DNA of 10,022 bases from Actinomycetota bacterium (GTDB lineage Bacteria > Actinomycetota > Actinomycetes > Actinomycetales > Cellulomonadaceae): NCBI GenBank assembly GCA_018898235.1, contig JAHIJU010000232.1, positions 1 through 10,022 on the forward strand. The letters are read 5' to 3'. Of the stretch, positions 1-6,656 are shown one piece after another. The position numbers and the translations under genes are program-made. The notes below the pieces were generated by a model. It did not search any database and was not told the DNA's origin. It was given only the letters and a program-made list of their open reading frames with translations. Position 1 is the stretch's first letter. Each line of letters opens with the position of its first letter.

Positions 1-1
1 C

Positions 2-877
2 CAGTACCTCGGTGACAGCACGCACAACGCCTCCACCTCGGCGGCCGGCAGCATCGTCGTCACCGCCGTCGCGGCCCGCTCCACGACGACCACCCTGGCC
101 GTCGACGTCGTCACCGGCGCCCCGTACCAGGCCGTCACCCTGTCGGCGACCGTCGCCGCCTCGGCCGGCTCCGCAACCGGTTCGGTCGAGTTCTTCGACG
201 GCGCCACCTCGCTCGGTTCGGTCCCGGTGACCAACGGTGCGGCCACCATCACCAAGAACACGTTCGGTGCGGGAGCCCACGCCTTCTCGGCCAAGTTCAC
301 GGGCAACGCGCCGTACACCAACTCGGCCTCGGCCGACGTCGCGGGGACCTACGTCGCCGTCGGCGCCTCCGACGAGCAGACCGTGACCGTCACCATCCCG
401 GCGGGCACGATCACCATCACCACCCCCTACACCCCGACCGCGCCGCTGGAGCTGGGCACTGCGGTGCTCGACTCGGCCGACTCGACGTACTCCGCCTCGG
501 CGAAGTTCGGTGACGCGACCGACCCGGCCAAGGCCATCAAGATCACCGACACCCGCGCCGGCAACCTCGGCTTCACCGCCAAGGTCCAGTCGGGCTCCTT
601 CTCCAACGGCACCTCGACGTTCGGTGGCAACTACGCCGGTCTGACCGACGTGCGCGCGGTCCAGCTCGCGGGCAACGCGCTGCTGGCCACGGATGTCACC
701 CCGACCAACCACATCGCCTACACCGACGGCCTCGACACCGCGAAGACCTTCGCGGTGCACGCAGCCGGCACCTCGATCGGTACCGCCCTGCTGGACGGCA
801 CCTTCTCCATCGACCAGGTCCCCTCCTCGGTCACGCCCGGCACGTACACCGCCACCGTGGTGTTCACCGCCAACTGA
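2..877 (+). CDS. Secreted Ig-like repeat protein with C-terminal WxL-like domain (5' end outside window)
   Basis: Only the last 291 residues are visible; the frame is open from the window edge. The first ~20 residues are the last strands of one bacterial Ig-like (Big_3_5-type) repeat, with the typical YLGDSTHNAS ending. Residues ~26-112 are a complete second repeat with the GSVEFFDGATSLGSV signature. Residues ~113-291 are a beta-rich domain that aligns with the C-terminus of the secreted protein at 2416-3789: both have an I-x-(V/I)-TDT motif, then a stretch like VQSGSFSNGTSTFGGNYAGL, and both end in a GTYT strand. I read this as a WxL-like domain in which the usual Trp positions are Phe (LGFTAKV near residue 193; TVVFTAN at the C-terminus). 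There is no LPxTG motif and no C-terminal membrane segment, so any wall attachment should be non-covalent. A strong terminator follows. The Ig-like assignment is firm; the WxL assignment is by inspection. Confidence 0.82.
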   Translation, partial: QYLGDSTHNASTSAAGSIVVTAVAARSTTTTLAVDVVTGAPYQAVTLSATVAASAGSATGSVEFFDGATSLGSVPVTNGAATITKNTFGAGAHAFSAKFTGNAPYTNSASADVAGTYVAVGASDEQTVTVTIPAGTITITTPYTPTAPLELGTAVLDSADSTYSASAKFGDATDPAKAIKITDTRAGNLGFTAKVQSGSFSNGTSTFGGNYAGLTDVRAVQLAGNALLATDVTPTNHIAYTDGLDTAKTFAVHAAGTSIGTALLDGTFSIDQVPSSVTPGTYTATVVFTAN

Positions 878-923
878 TGCGGCGAGCGCTCCTGCCCGGT
901 TGACCCGGGCCTGAACGCGAGGG

Positions 924-953
924 AGAGGCGGGGTGCTCCGGCACCCCGCCTCT
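924..953 (+). terminator. Intrinsic terminator after the first Ig-like gene
   Basis: A perfect 13-bp GC-rich stem (924-936 paired with 941-953) encloses the tetraloop TCCG and is followed by TTCT. It starts 46 nt after the stop codon at 877. A smaller 6-bp hairpin (894-899 with 905-910) precedes it. This should separate the first gene's transcript from the DUF916-type gene downstream. Confidence 0.85.
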
Positions 954-1117
954 TCTGCGTCTGCGGGAGCGGTCCGCGTCCGGGGCGAGCGCCCCGGACG
1001 GATGCATCGGTCCATGTCCGGGTCGTCCTCCGGTCGTGTGGCGGTCGACTGTCGTTCAGTGGGCTGCGTCATCCTCGCATCGACCAGATCGCCCGATTCC
1101 GGACGGAGCCTGACCCC
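954..1117 (+). promoter_or_regulatory. Leader/promoter region of the DUF916-type gene
   Basis: This gap between the terminator and the start at 1118 contains no plausible gene. It holds the hairpin at 977-1000, a further GTCCGGG copy at 1016-1022, and CCGGAC at 1099-1104 directly abutting the GGAG ribosome binding site (1105-1108). A promoter must lie here if the terminator works, but I see no convincing -35/-10 pair. Confidence 0.4.
977..1000 (+). other. Second perfect hairpin, in the leader of the DUF916-type gene
   Basis: A perfect 10-bp inverted repeat (977-986 with 991-1000) encloses the tetraloop GAGC, 23 nt beyond the first terminator. It has no T-rich tail. It may back up the terminator or be part of the 5' leader of the gene at 1118. 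Its arm at 993-999 could instead pair with GTCCGGG at 1016-1022. Confidence 0.6.
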
Positions 1118-2308
1118 ATGAGCTCGGCCATCCGACGCTTCTCCGCGGTCCTCGCGGCGGCGATCCTCGTGACCCTCGGCATGTCCGCGCCTGCGATGGC
1201 CAGCATGCCCGCGCGTGCCCCGCAGCCGGCGTCGGCGTCGGTCCGCGCCGATGACCCCGGCCCCGGGCTCGCGACCTTCGGCATCTCACCGGCCTCGGCG
1301 ACCGCCCCCGACGGGCGCTCGTACGTGATCATCGGCGCTGCTCCCGGGGCGGTCGTCACGGACAACATCGCGATCGTCAACCAGTCGGACTTCTCCCTGC
1401 CGCTCGCGGTCTACCCGTCCGAGGCGACGAACGCTGACGACGGCACGTTGACCCTTGCCAACCGGGGCGATCTCAGCGACGCCGGGACGTGGCTGACGCT
1501 GGGCACCGACCGGGTGGACGTCCCGGCGCAGTCGAGCGCCGGGATCGGGTTCGTGGTGGTGCCGATCACGGTGAAGATCCCCTCCGACGCCGAGCCCGGT
1601 GACCACGTCGCGGCCGTCATGGCCTCGCTGACGACCACCGGCCAGGGTGGCGCGAACTCACCCAACATCAACCTGGAGCAGCGGGTCGGTGCGCGCGTCT
1701 ACATCACCGTGGTCGGTGCGGTCGAGCCCGGTCTCGCCGTCACGGGCCTGCTGACCAGCTACGACCCCGGGCCCCTGTGGGGGCTGCTCGGCCAGGGGAA
1801 GATGACCGTCGTCTACACCCTGAAGAACACCGGCAACGTCCGCGTCGCCGTGAAGGCGCGAGCAGCGACAGCCGGGCCGTTCGGTCTGCTCTCCCGGTCG
1901 GCCGACGGCACGCAGGTGGACGAGCTGCTGCCGCGCGCCTCGGTGAGCCAGACGGTGGTGCTCGACCACGTCTGGCCCCTGATGCGTACCGAGGCCTCGG
2001 TACTCGCGGCCGTCGGGGTGGCCGCCGGTGCCGTGGACACGAAGCTGGCGCCCTCGTCCGCGGCCGAGTCCGTGTGGACGGTGCCGTGGTTGTGGCTGGC
2101 GGTCCTGCTGCTGGTGGTTCTCGTCCTCGTGCGCAAGCCGCTGCTGCGGCTCTGGCGGCGGCTTCCGCAGCGCCCCCGTCGCCCCCGCGGAAGCCACGCT
2201 GCCCATGATGCTGGTCGTGGCGGCGAGCAGGGCGCTGCGCAACCCTCAGCGCCCACCGACGGCGAGACCGAGTCGGCCCAGGAAGTCGTGGCGCGGACGC
2301 CGGTGTAG
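1118..2308 (+). CDS. DUF916-type (WxL-interacting) membrane-anchored surface protein
   Basis: This 396-residue protein has a signal peptide (residues ~1-29, likely cleaved after AMA) and an Ala/Pro-rich spacer. A DUF916-like beta domain spans ~54-201, with FGISPAS at its start, DAGTWLTL and EPGDHVAAVMAS. A second beta-sandwich (~205-312) contains the LKNTGNV motif. One membrane helix (~322-338) is followed by a basic, Pro/Arg-rich cytoplasmic tail (339-396). In Firmicutes, DUF916 proteins are partners of WxL proteins and link them to peptidoglycan and host ligands; the same role here is inference. A GGAG 9 nt upstream supports the ATG. The protein is paralogous to the one encoded at 3849-5453, sharing the GSW/GTW, PGDH, NTGNV and VPW-before-helix motifs. 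It sits between two WxL-like genes, 106 nt before the second, probably in one operon with it. Confidence 0.85.
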   Translation: MSSAIRRFSAVLAAAILVTLGMSAPAMASMPARAPQPASASVRADDPGPGLATFGISPASATAPDGRSYVIIGAAPGAVVTDNIAIVNQSDFSLPLAVYPSEATNADDGTLTLANRGDLSDAGTWLTLGTDRVDVPAQSSAGIGFVVVPITVKIPSDAEPGDHVAAVMASLTTTGQGGANSPNINLEQRVGARVYITVVGAVEPGLAVTGLLTSYDPGPLWGLLGQGKMTVVYTLKNTGNVRVAVKARAATAGPFGLLSRSADGTQVDELLPRASVSQTVVLDHVWPLMRTEASVLAAVGVAAGAVDTKLAPSSAAESVWTVPWLWLAVLLLVVLVLVRKPLLRLWRRLPQRPRRPRGSHAAHDAGRGGEQGAAQPSAPTDGETESAQEVVARTPV

Positions 2309-2415
2309 GGCGGCGGTCGTCCCGCGCTCACCCGGGCGGGGTCAACCGTTCACCCGAACCGGACACCCTTGAACCAATCAGACCTCGAGTGTCTTCGCCG
2401 GAAGTGGAGAGAACC

Positions 2416-3789
2416 ATGCGTGCAACCACGTCGGTCGCCAGACTGACGATCGCGACGATGCTGCTGGCCGGGATCGGGGTGGCGTCCGCCTCGTCCGCCT
2501 CCGCCGTCGATCAAGGACCGCTGCTGCCCGGCAACGTCTTTCTTCTGGCGAACAACAAGGACCTTGCGACGGCGACCGCCGCCGACCAGGTGACCGGCGC
2601 CACGAGCTACGCGGGCTACCCGTTCACCACTGTTGCTGTGGATGCTGCCTGCCCGGCCAACACGGCCCAGGCGAACGTCTACGTCCGGTTGAAGAACGCT
2701 GCGGCCGAGGTCAACTGGGATGAGGTGCCGCTGGGCGGAGGTGTCGACGGCCCACCGGTCGACGCAAAGGGTCGCGTCTACGTGAACCAGCGCATGGGCA
2801 ACTTCAACCTCGGGCAGATTCAGAACTTCCTGGCCGGGTCGACCAAGGTCCTGCCCCTGGCGGTCGTCTGCATGGACATCGACGCCAACCCTCTCGGCTA
2901 CTTCTCCACCGACATCAGCATCGCCCCGACGGCGACGCCCTCCTGGTCGCAGGTCACGGTCCCGACCTTGCCGGATGGCGGCGGTGCCGCCGCCACCGCG
3001 ACCACCACCACCGTGGCGGCCACCGCGCAGGGTGCGAACCTCCTCCTCACGGCCACGGTCGACCCGGCACCGACCGATGGTGCGGGCACCGTGACGTTCG
3101 CCGAGGGTTCGACGACCATCGACAGCGCAACGATCGCCGCAGGCAAAGCCAGTGCAACGGTCACGGCACCGACCGCCGGGGACCACACCTACACGGCGAC
3201 CTTCACCCCGTCCGACACCACGAAGTACCTCGGGTCGAGCGGGAGCACGGCGGTCACGATCACCAAGGCGGGCGACGGCTCGATCACCGTGACCCTCACC
3301 ACACCGCCCACGGGCGAGGTGGGCTCGGTCACGCTCTCGGTCCCTGCCAACGCCGCAGTCGCGCTGGCCGGTCAACGGGATGCCGCCAACACGAGGCTCA
3401 CCGCAGCTGCGGCGCTCCCGGCGATCACCGTCACCGACACCCACCGGTCCGATCGGCTCACCGCCTGGCAGGTCAACGTCCAGGCGAGCGACTTCACGAG
3501 CGGCTCGACGACGATCGGTGCGAAGTACCTCGGCCTCACCCCGTCGACCCCGTCGACGGTCGCCCTGTCAGGTTCCGCCACGATCGTCCAGGCAGGGGCC
3601 GCCGTCGCCTCGTACATGGACAGCGCCACCAGCAAGGGTCTGTCAGAGGCGCAGTCTCTCGGCGTCGTGGCCACCAAGGGCCAGGGCACCACGACCCTCG
3701 GCGGACAGCTCAACTTCGCGGTGCCCGGCCCGTCGGTGGCCCAGGGCACCTACACCTCGGTGATCACCGTCACACTCATCGGCGGCTGA
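2416..3789 (+). CDS. Secreted protein with novel N-terminal domain, one Ig-like repeat and WxL-like C-terminus
   Basis: I place the start at the ATG at 2416 because GGAGAG lies 4 nt before it and a clean signal peptide follows (residues 1-30, cleavage after SASA). A GTG at 2389 would add nine residues with no ribosome binding site. The mature 427 residues fall into three parts. Residues ~31-180 are a domain I cannot name, with two Cys (79, 152) that may form a disulfide. Residues ~195-283 are a Big_3_5-type Ig-like repeat (GTVTFAEGSTTI, then YTATFTPSDTTKYLGS). Residues ~286-457 are a WxL-like domain. This last part has ITVTDT, then AWQVNVQASDF (residues 350-360), and ends in YTSVITVTLIGG, where the second canonical W-T-L reads V-T-L. 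There is no LPxTG or membrane anchor. It is probably a wall-associated partner of the flanking DUF916-type proteins and co-transcribed with them. Confidence 0.85.
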   Translation: MRATTSVARLTIATMLLAGIGVASASSASAVDQGPLLPGNVFLLANNKDLATATAADQVTGATSYAGYPFTTVAVDAACPANTAQANVYVRLKNAAAEVNWDEVPLGGGVDGPPVDAKGRVYVNQRMGNFNLGQIQNFLAGSTKVLPLAVVCMDIDANPLGYFSTDISIAPTATPSWSQVTVPTLPDGGGAAATATTTTVAATAQGANLLLTATVDPAPTDGAGTVTFAEGSTTIDSATIAAGKASATVTAPTAGDHTYTATFTPSDTTKYLGSSGSTAVTITKAGDGSITVTLTTPPTGEVGSVTLSVPANAAVALAGQRDAANTRLTAAAALPAITVTDTHRSDRLTAWQVNVQASDFTSGSTTIGAKYLGLTPSTPSTVALSGSATIVQAGAAVASYMDSATSKGLSEAQSLGVVATKGQGTTTLGGQLNFAVPGPSVAQGTYTSVITVTLIGG

Positions 3790-3848
3790 CCGGCGAGCCC
3801 GAACTGACCCGTATCCGCAGCACCAAGACCGTCCCCGGAGCACCAGCC

Positions 3849-5453
3849 ATGACCTTCCACCCTCGCACTGCGACCACGCCGCTGGCGGCGGTGGTCCTGG
3901 CGATCCTGGTCGCGCTGGCTCCGGGGACGGCCGCCTCGGCGGATGACGGGAGCGTCGCCTGGTCGGTCACGCCTGCCGGCGCTGACGGCGCAGCCGACGC
4001 ACGATCTCGACTGGAGTTCCAGCTCGACCCGGGGGGCACGGCCACCGATCACGTCCTCATCGACAACGCGTCGACCACGGACGAGACGTTCCGCGTCTAC
4101 GGTGCGGACGCCATCAACACCTCGAGCGGTGGCTACGACCTGCTGACCGCGGACAAGACCTCGACCGATGCAGGGTCGTGGGTCAGCATCGACCAGCCTC
4201 AGGTCACCGTCCCAGCGCTGAAGTCCGCGGTCGTCGCGGTCACCGTCGCGGTTCCGACCGGGGCGACGCCCGGCGACCACTCGGCGGGGGTTGTCGTGTC
4301 GCGTGTGGTCCCGCAGACAACCTCCGACGGAGTCGTCATGGACACGCGCGTCGCTGTCCGGCTGTCCGTCCGTGTGGCTGGCGAGCTTGCGCCCGCGCTC
4401 GCCGTCAGCGGCCTGAAGGTCGACTACACGCCGTCCCTGGTCCCGTTCGGCCCCTCGGAGGCCGACGTCAGCTACACGGTGCGGAACACCGGCAATGTGA
4501 CGGTGCTCGGCGAGCCCCGGCTTCGGGTGACCGGACCTCTGGGGATCACGTTGGCGTCCGCGGCGTCCGGCACCACTCAGGAAGTGCTGCCCGGGCAGTC
4601 GTTCACCGTGAGCAGCACCCTCGCTGGAGTCGACGCCGCGCTGGTGGACACGGCGGTGGTCGACGTGACGATGGTCGCAGCCCCGGGCCCGGACACGCAG
4701 ATCCCCCTGGTCTCGACGACCTCCCGAGCGACGTTCGCGGCCGTCCCGTGGACCGGGATCCTGGCCATCGTCGTGCTGGGCCTCGGAGTCTGGTGGTTCC
4801 TGAGGCAGCGGCGACTGCGCCGCGTCGAGGGTGAGTCGATGTGGGCCGAGCTGGTCGAGCACGCCAAGGGCGGGGACGTGCTGGTGACGCGCCCGGGCGC
4901 CTCCGATCGCTCGGAGGGCAGCGCCAGCGCGCTGCTGCTGGTGGCCTGCCTTCTGGTCGGTGGAGCCGTCGGTGGTGCGGTCGCAACCTCGGGCTCGATG
5001 ACCGCGCAGGCGTCGGGCGCCCTACCGGGGGGTGTCGCGACCGCTCGCCTGTCGGTGCCGGCCGCCCCGACGGCCACCTCGTCCGCCAGCCAGGCGGCGA
5101 CGGCGTCGGCCACACCGACCGCTGCCACGACGACGACGACCACGACGAGCAACGGCACGACCACGACCACGACCATGGCCGGCACCGTGCGGCGCCCCGC
5201 GTCGGGCAACGCGTCGACGCCCGGGCCCGGTGCCGGATCGTCGCAGGTCCTCAGCGAGTCGGGTTCGTCGAGCACGCCGACCCCCACCCCGTCTGCTGCG
5301 GTTCTCCCGGCGGACGCGATCTGGCGGAGCCCGTCGGGCTTCACCCCGGCGCAGTGGGGTCTGGTCTCGGTCTCGGGTCTGGTGCTGCTCGGCGCCGCAG
5401 GCCTTGCGGTACGGGCGTTCCTGACTGCCAGGGCGGCGCAGGTTGCCGGGTGA
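3849..5453 (+). CDS. DUF916-type surface protein with three membrane segments and a Thr-rich stretch
   Basis: This 534-residue protein has a signal peptide (cleavage near ASA, residue ~31) and a DUF916-like domain (~38-178: DAGSWVSI, VPALKSA, TPGDHSAGVVV). A second beta domain spans ~183-280 (VRNTGNV, EVLPGQS). The first membrane helix is at ~301-318, followed by a charged loop (319-357) that should be cytoplasmic. A second helix (~358-379) leads into ~120 residues rich in Thr/Ser/Pro/Ala, including runs of Thr at 427-442. A last helix lies at ~503-524. GGAG 8 nt upstream fixes the ATG. The first half parallels the shorter paralogue at 1118-2308, which stops after one helix, so everything after residue ~320 is extra and looks like an added second anchored module. 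The glycine-rich second helix followed by a low-complexity stalk resembles a surface-exposed, possibly glycosylated spacer (inference). It is 59 nt from the WxL-like gene upstream and 88 nt from pstB downstream. Confidence 0.83.
   Translation: MTFHPRTATTPLAAVVLAILVALAPGTAASADDGSVAWSVTPAGADGAADARSRLEFQLDPGGTATDHVLIDNASTTDETFRVYGADAINTSSGGYDLLTADKTSTDAGSWVSIDQPQVTVPALKSAVVAVTVAVPTGATPGDHSAGVVVSRVVPQTTSDGVVMDTRVAVRLSVRVAGELAPALAVSGLKVDYTPSLVPFGPSEADVSYTVRNTGNVTVLGEPRLRVTGPLGITLASAASGTTQEVLPGQSFTVSSTLAGVDAALVDTAVVDVTMVAAPGPDTQIPLVSTTSRATFAAVPWTGILAIVVLGLGVWWFLRQRRLRRVEGESMWAELVEHAKGGDVLVTRPGASDRSEGSASALLLVACLLVGGAVGGAVATSGSMTAQASGALPGGVATARLSVPAAPTATSSASQAATASATPTAATTTTTTTSNGTTTTTTMAGTVRRPASGNASTPGPGAGSSQVLSESGSSSTPTPTPSAAVLPADAIWRSPSGFTPAQWGLVSVSGLVLLGAAGLAVRAFLTARAAQVAG
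5128..5175 (+). repeat. ACG/ACC triplet-rich low-complexity tract (poly-Thr coding)
   Basis: Near-tandem ACG and ACC codons, broken once by AGCAACGGC (Ser-Asn-Gly), encode two Thr runs in the extracellular stalk of the 534-residue DUF916-type protein. Mixed synonymous codons suggest selection for Thr content and not recent slippage, although such tracts can vary in length between strains. Confidence 0.7.
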
Positions 5454-5541
5454 CCTTCTGCTCGACGTTGCGGATGCCTGCCGCAGGCCAGACTCCGCTC
5501 CCGTTTGCGCCGGTCGTTCCGGCGTCCACTAGGAGGACTCC

Positions 5542-6504
5542 ATGACCGAAGAGGCCGGCATCGACCCAACCCGCACACAGGTGCTGGCGCCGATCACCAC
5601 AGTCGAGCCGCGGCGTGGCCGACGGGCAGCCGTCGACGGCAGCGATCCCGCGGCCGGGACGGATGCCGCGATCGACCTGCTGTCCGGCCCGCTCGTTGAT
5701 ACGACGCCGGTGTCCTACTCTCCGCGCAACCTCGCGGAGCTGCGCGCCGACGCCATCTCGGCCTGGTTCGGGACCCACCACGTCCTGGACCGGGTGTCCC
5801 TGGTGATGCCGGCCGGCCAGGTGACGGCGCTCATCGGCCCGTCGGGGTGCGGCAAGTCGACCTTCCTGAGGATCCTGAACCGGATGCACGAGCTGGTCCC
5901 GTCGGCGTCGTTGGCCGGTCGGGTCCTGCTCGACGGAGACGACATCTACGACCCCGGTCGGCGGCTGACCGACGCCCGGCGTGCGATCGGGATGGTGTTC
6001 CAGAAGCCCAACCCCTTTCCTGCGATGAGCATCCGCGAGAACGTCCTCTCGGGACTGAAGCTGACGGGGACCAAGGCCACGAAGTCCGAGAAGGACGACC
6101 TCGTCGAGGAGTCGCTCACTCGCGGAGGTCTGTGGTGGGAGGTCAAGGATCGCCTGAACGCCCCGGGCGGCGGTCTGTCGGGTGGCCAGCAGCAGCGCTT
6201 GTGCATCGCGCGCGCGCTCGCCGTGCGGCCTCGCGTTCTCCTGATGGACGAGCCCTGCTCGGCCCTCGACCCGACGAGCACCCGGGTCATCGAGGACACG
6301 ATGACCGCGCTCAAGCATGAGGTGACGATCGTCATCGTCACGCACAACATGCAGCAGGCCGCACGGGTCTCCCAGGACTGTGCCTTCTTCCTCGCTGAGC
6401 AGGGCACGCCCGGCGTCATCGTCGAGCACGGCGACACGTCGGCGATGTTCACGAACCCGCAGGACGAGCGCACGGAGGCCTACGTCGAGGGCCGCTTCGG
6501 CTGA
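5542..6504 (+). CDS. pstB: Phosphate-type ABC transporter ATPase PstB with N-terminal extension
   Basis: This 320-residue ABC ATPase would power phosphate import with a PstS/PstC/PstA complex, acting on the cytoplasmic face of the membrane. Visible motifs are Walker A GPSGCGKST (99-107), the PstB-typical FQKPNPFP stretch with the Q-loop Gln (154), signature LSGGQQQR (212-219), Walker B VLLMDEP (232-238) followed by CSALDP, and the H-loop His (268) in VTHNMQQAAR. FQKPNPFP and DEPCSALDPTST strongly favour PstB over other importers. The family is usually ~250-260 residues; this one has an extra ~60 N-terminal residues that are polar and low in structure. A perfect AGGAGG 5 nt before the ATG makes that start credible. 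No pstS, pstC or pstA is in the window. It lies 88 nt after a DUF916-type gene and before a small secreted protein gene, all on the same strand, which is unusual company. Confidence 0.92.
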   Translation: MTEEAGIDPTRTQVLAPITTVEPRRGRRAAVDGSDPAAGTDAAIDLLSGPLVDTTPVSYSPRNLAELRADAISAWFGTHHVLDRVSLVMPAGQVTALIGPSGCGKSTFLRILNRMHELVPSASLAGRVLLDGDDIYDPGRRLTDARRAIGMVFQKPNPFPAMSIRENVLSGLKLTGTKATKSEKDDLVEESLTRGGLWWEVKDRLNAPGGGLSGGQQQRLCIARALAVRPRVLLMDEPCSALDPTSTRVIEDTMTALKHEVTIVIVTHNMQQAARVSQDCAFFLAEQGTPGVIVEHGDTSAMFTNPQDERTEAYVEGRFG

Positions 6505-6656
6505 GGTCGCGCCCTCGGCGGCAGGGTCGCTGGTCGGTCGCGCGCACCCCCGTAGGGCCGTCCGGGTGAGGTGATCCGGGCGGCGACGGATCGGGGTTCA
6601 GGCCCCCGGGTGGGCGGTCGATCAGGTCGGTGACAGCCCCGACCTGAGGCGGACCC
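6505..6656 (+). promoter_or_regulatory. Intergenic leader with hairpin over the ribosome binding site
   Basis: This 152-nt gap has no gene. A 6-bp inverted repeat (6573-6578 with 6587-6592) and a perfect 9-bp one (6622-6630 with 6639-6647, 8-nt loop) are visible. The right arm of the second covers the first two bases of the GAGG ribosome binding site (6646-6649) of the next gene. No clear promoter or T-tailed terminator is seen. Confidence 0.4.

Noticed and set aside
2389..2415. GTG start at 2389 for the second Ig-like/WxL-like gene
   Set aside because: It lacks a ribosome binding site and places charged residues before the signal peptide, whereas the ATG at 2416 has GGAGAG 4 nt upstream.
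2309..2415. Terminator between the first DUF916-type gene and the second WxL-like gene
   Set aside because: Only short GC-rich partial complementarities (around 2321-2340) are present, none strong enough to call.
3750..4862. A 370-codon open frame on the minus strand opposite the second DUF916-type gene
   Set aside because: Its product is Arg/Gly/Asp-rich without domain or membrane features. It is antisense to a gene with a signal peptide, conserved motifs and membrane helices, and such frames are expected from GC-biased third positions.
5128..5175. Possible CRISPR or regulatory direct repeat
   Set aside because: The periodicity is a codon-level run of Thr codons within a coding stalk, with no spacers and no repeat unit of CRISPR length.
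5454..5541. Promoter or terminator between the DUF916-type gene and pstB
   Set aside because: Only a 5-bp hairpin (5476-5480 with 5484-5488) and the AGGAGG are visible. Nothing convincing separates the two genes, so co-transcription is as likely.
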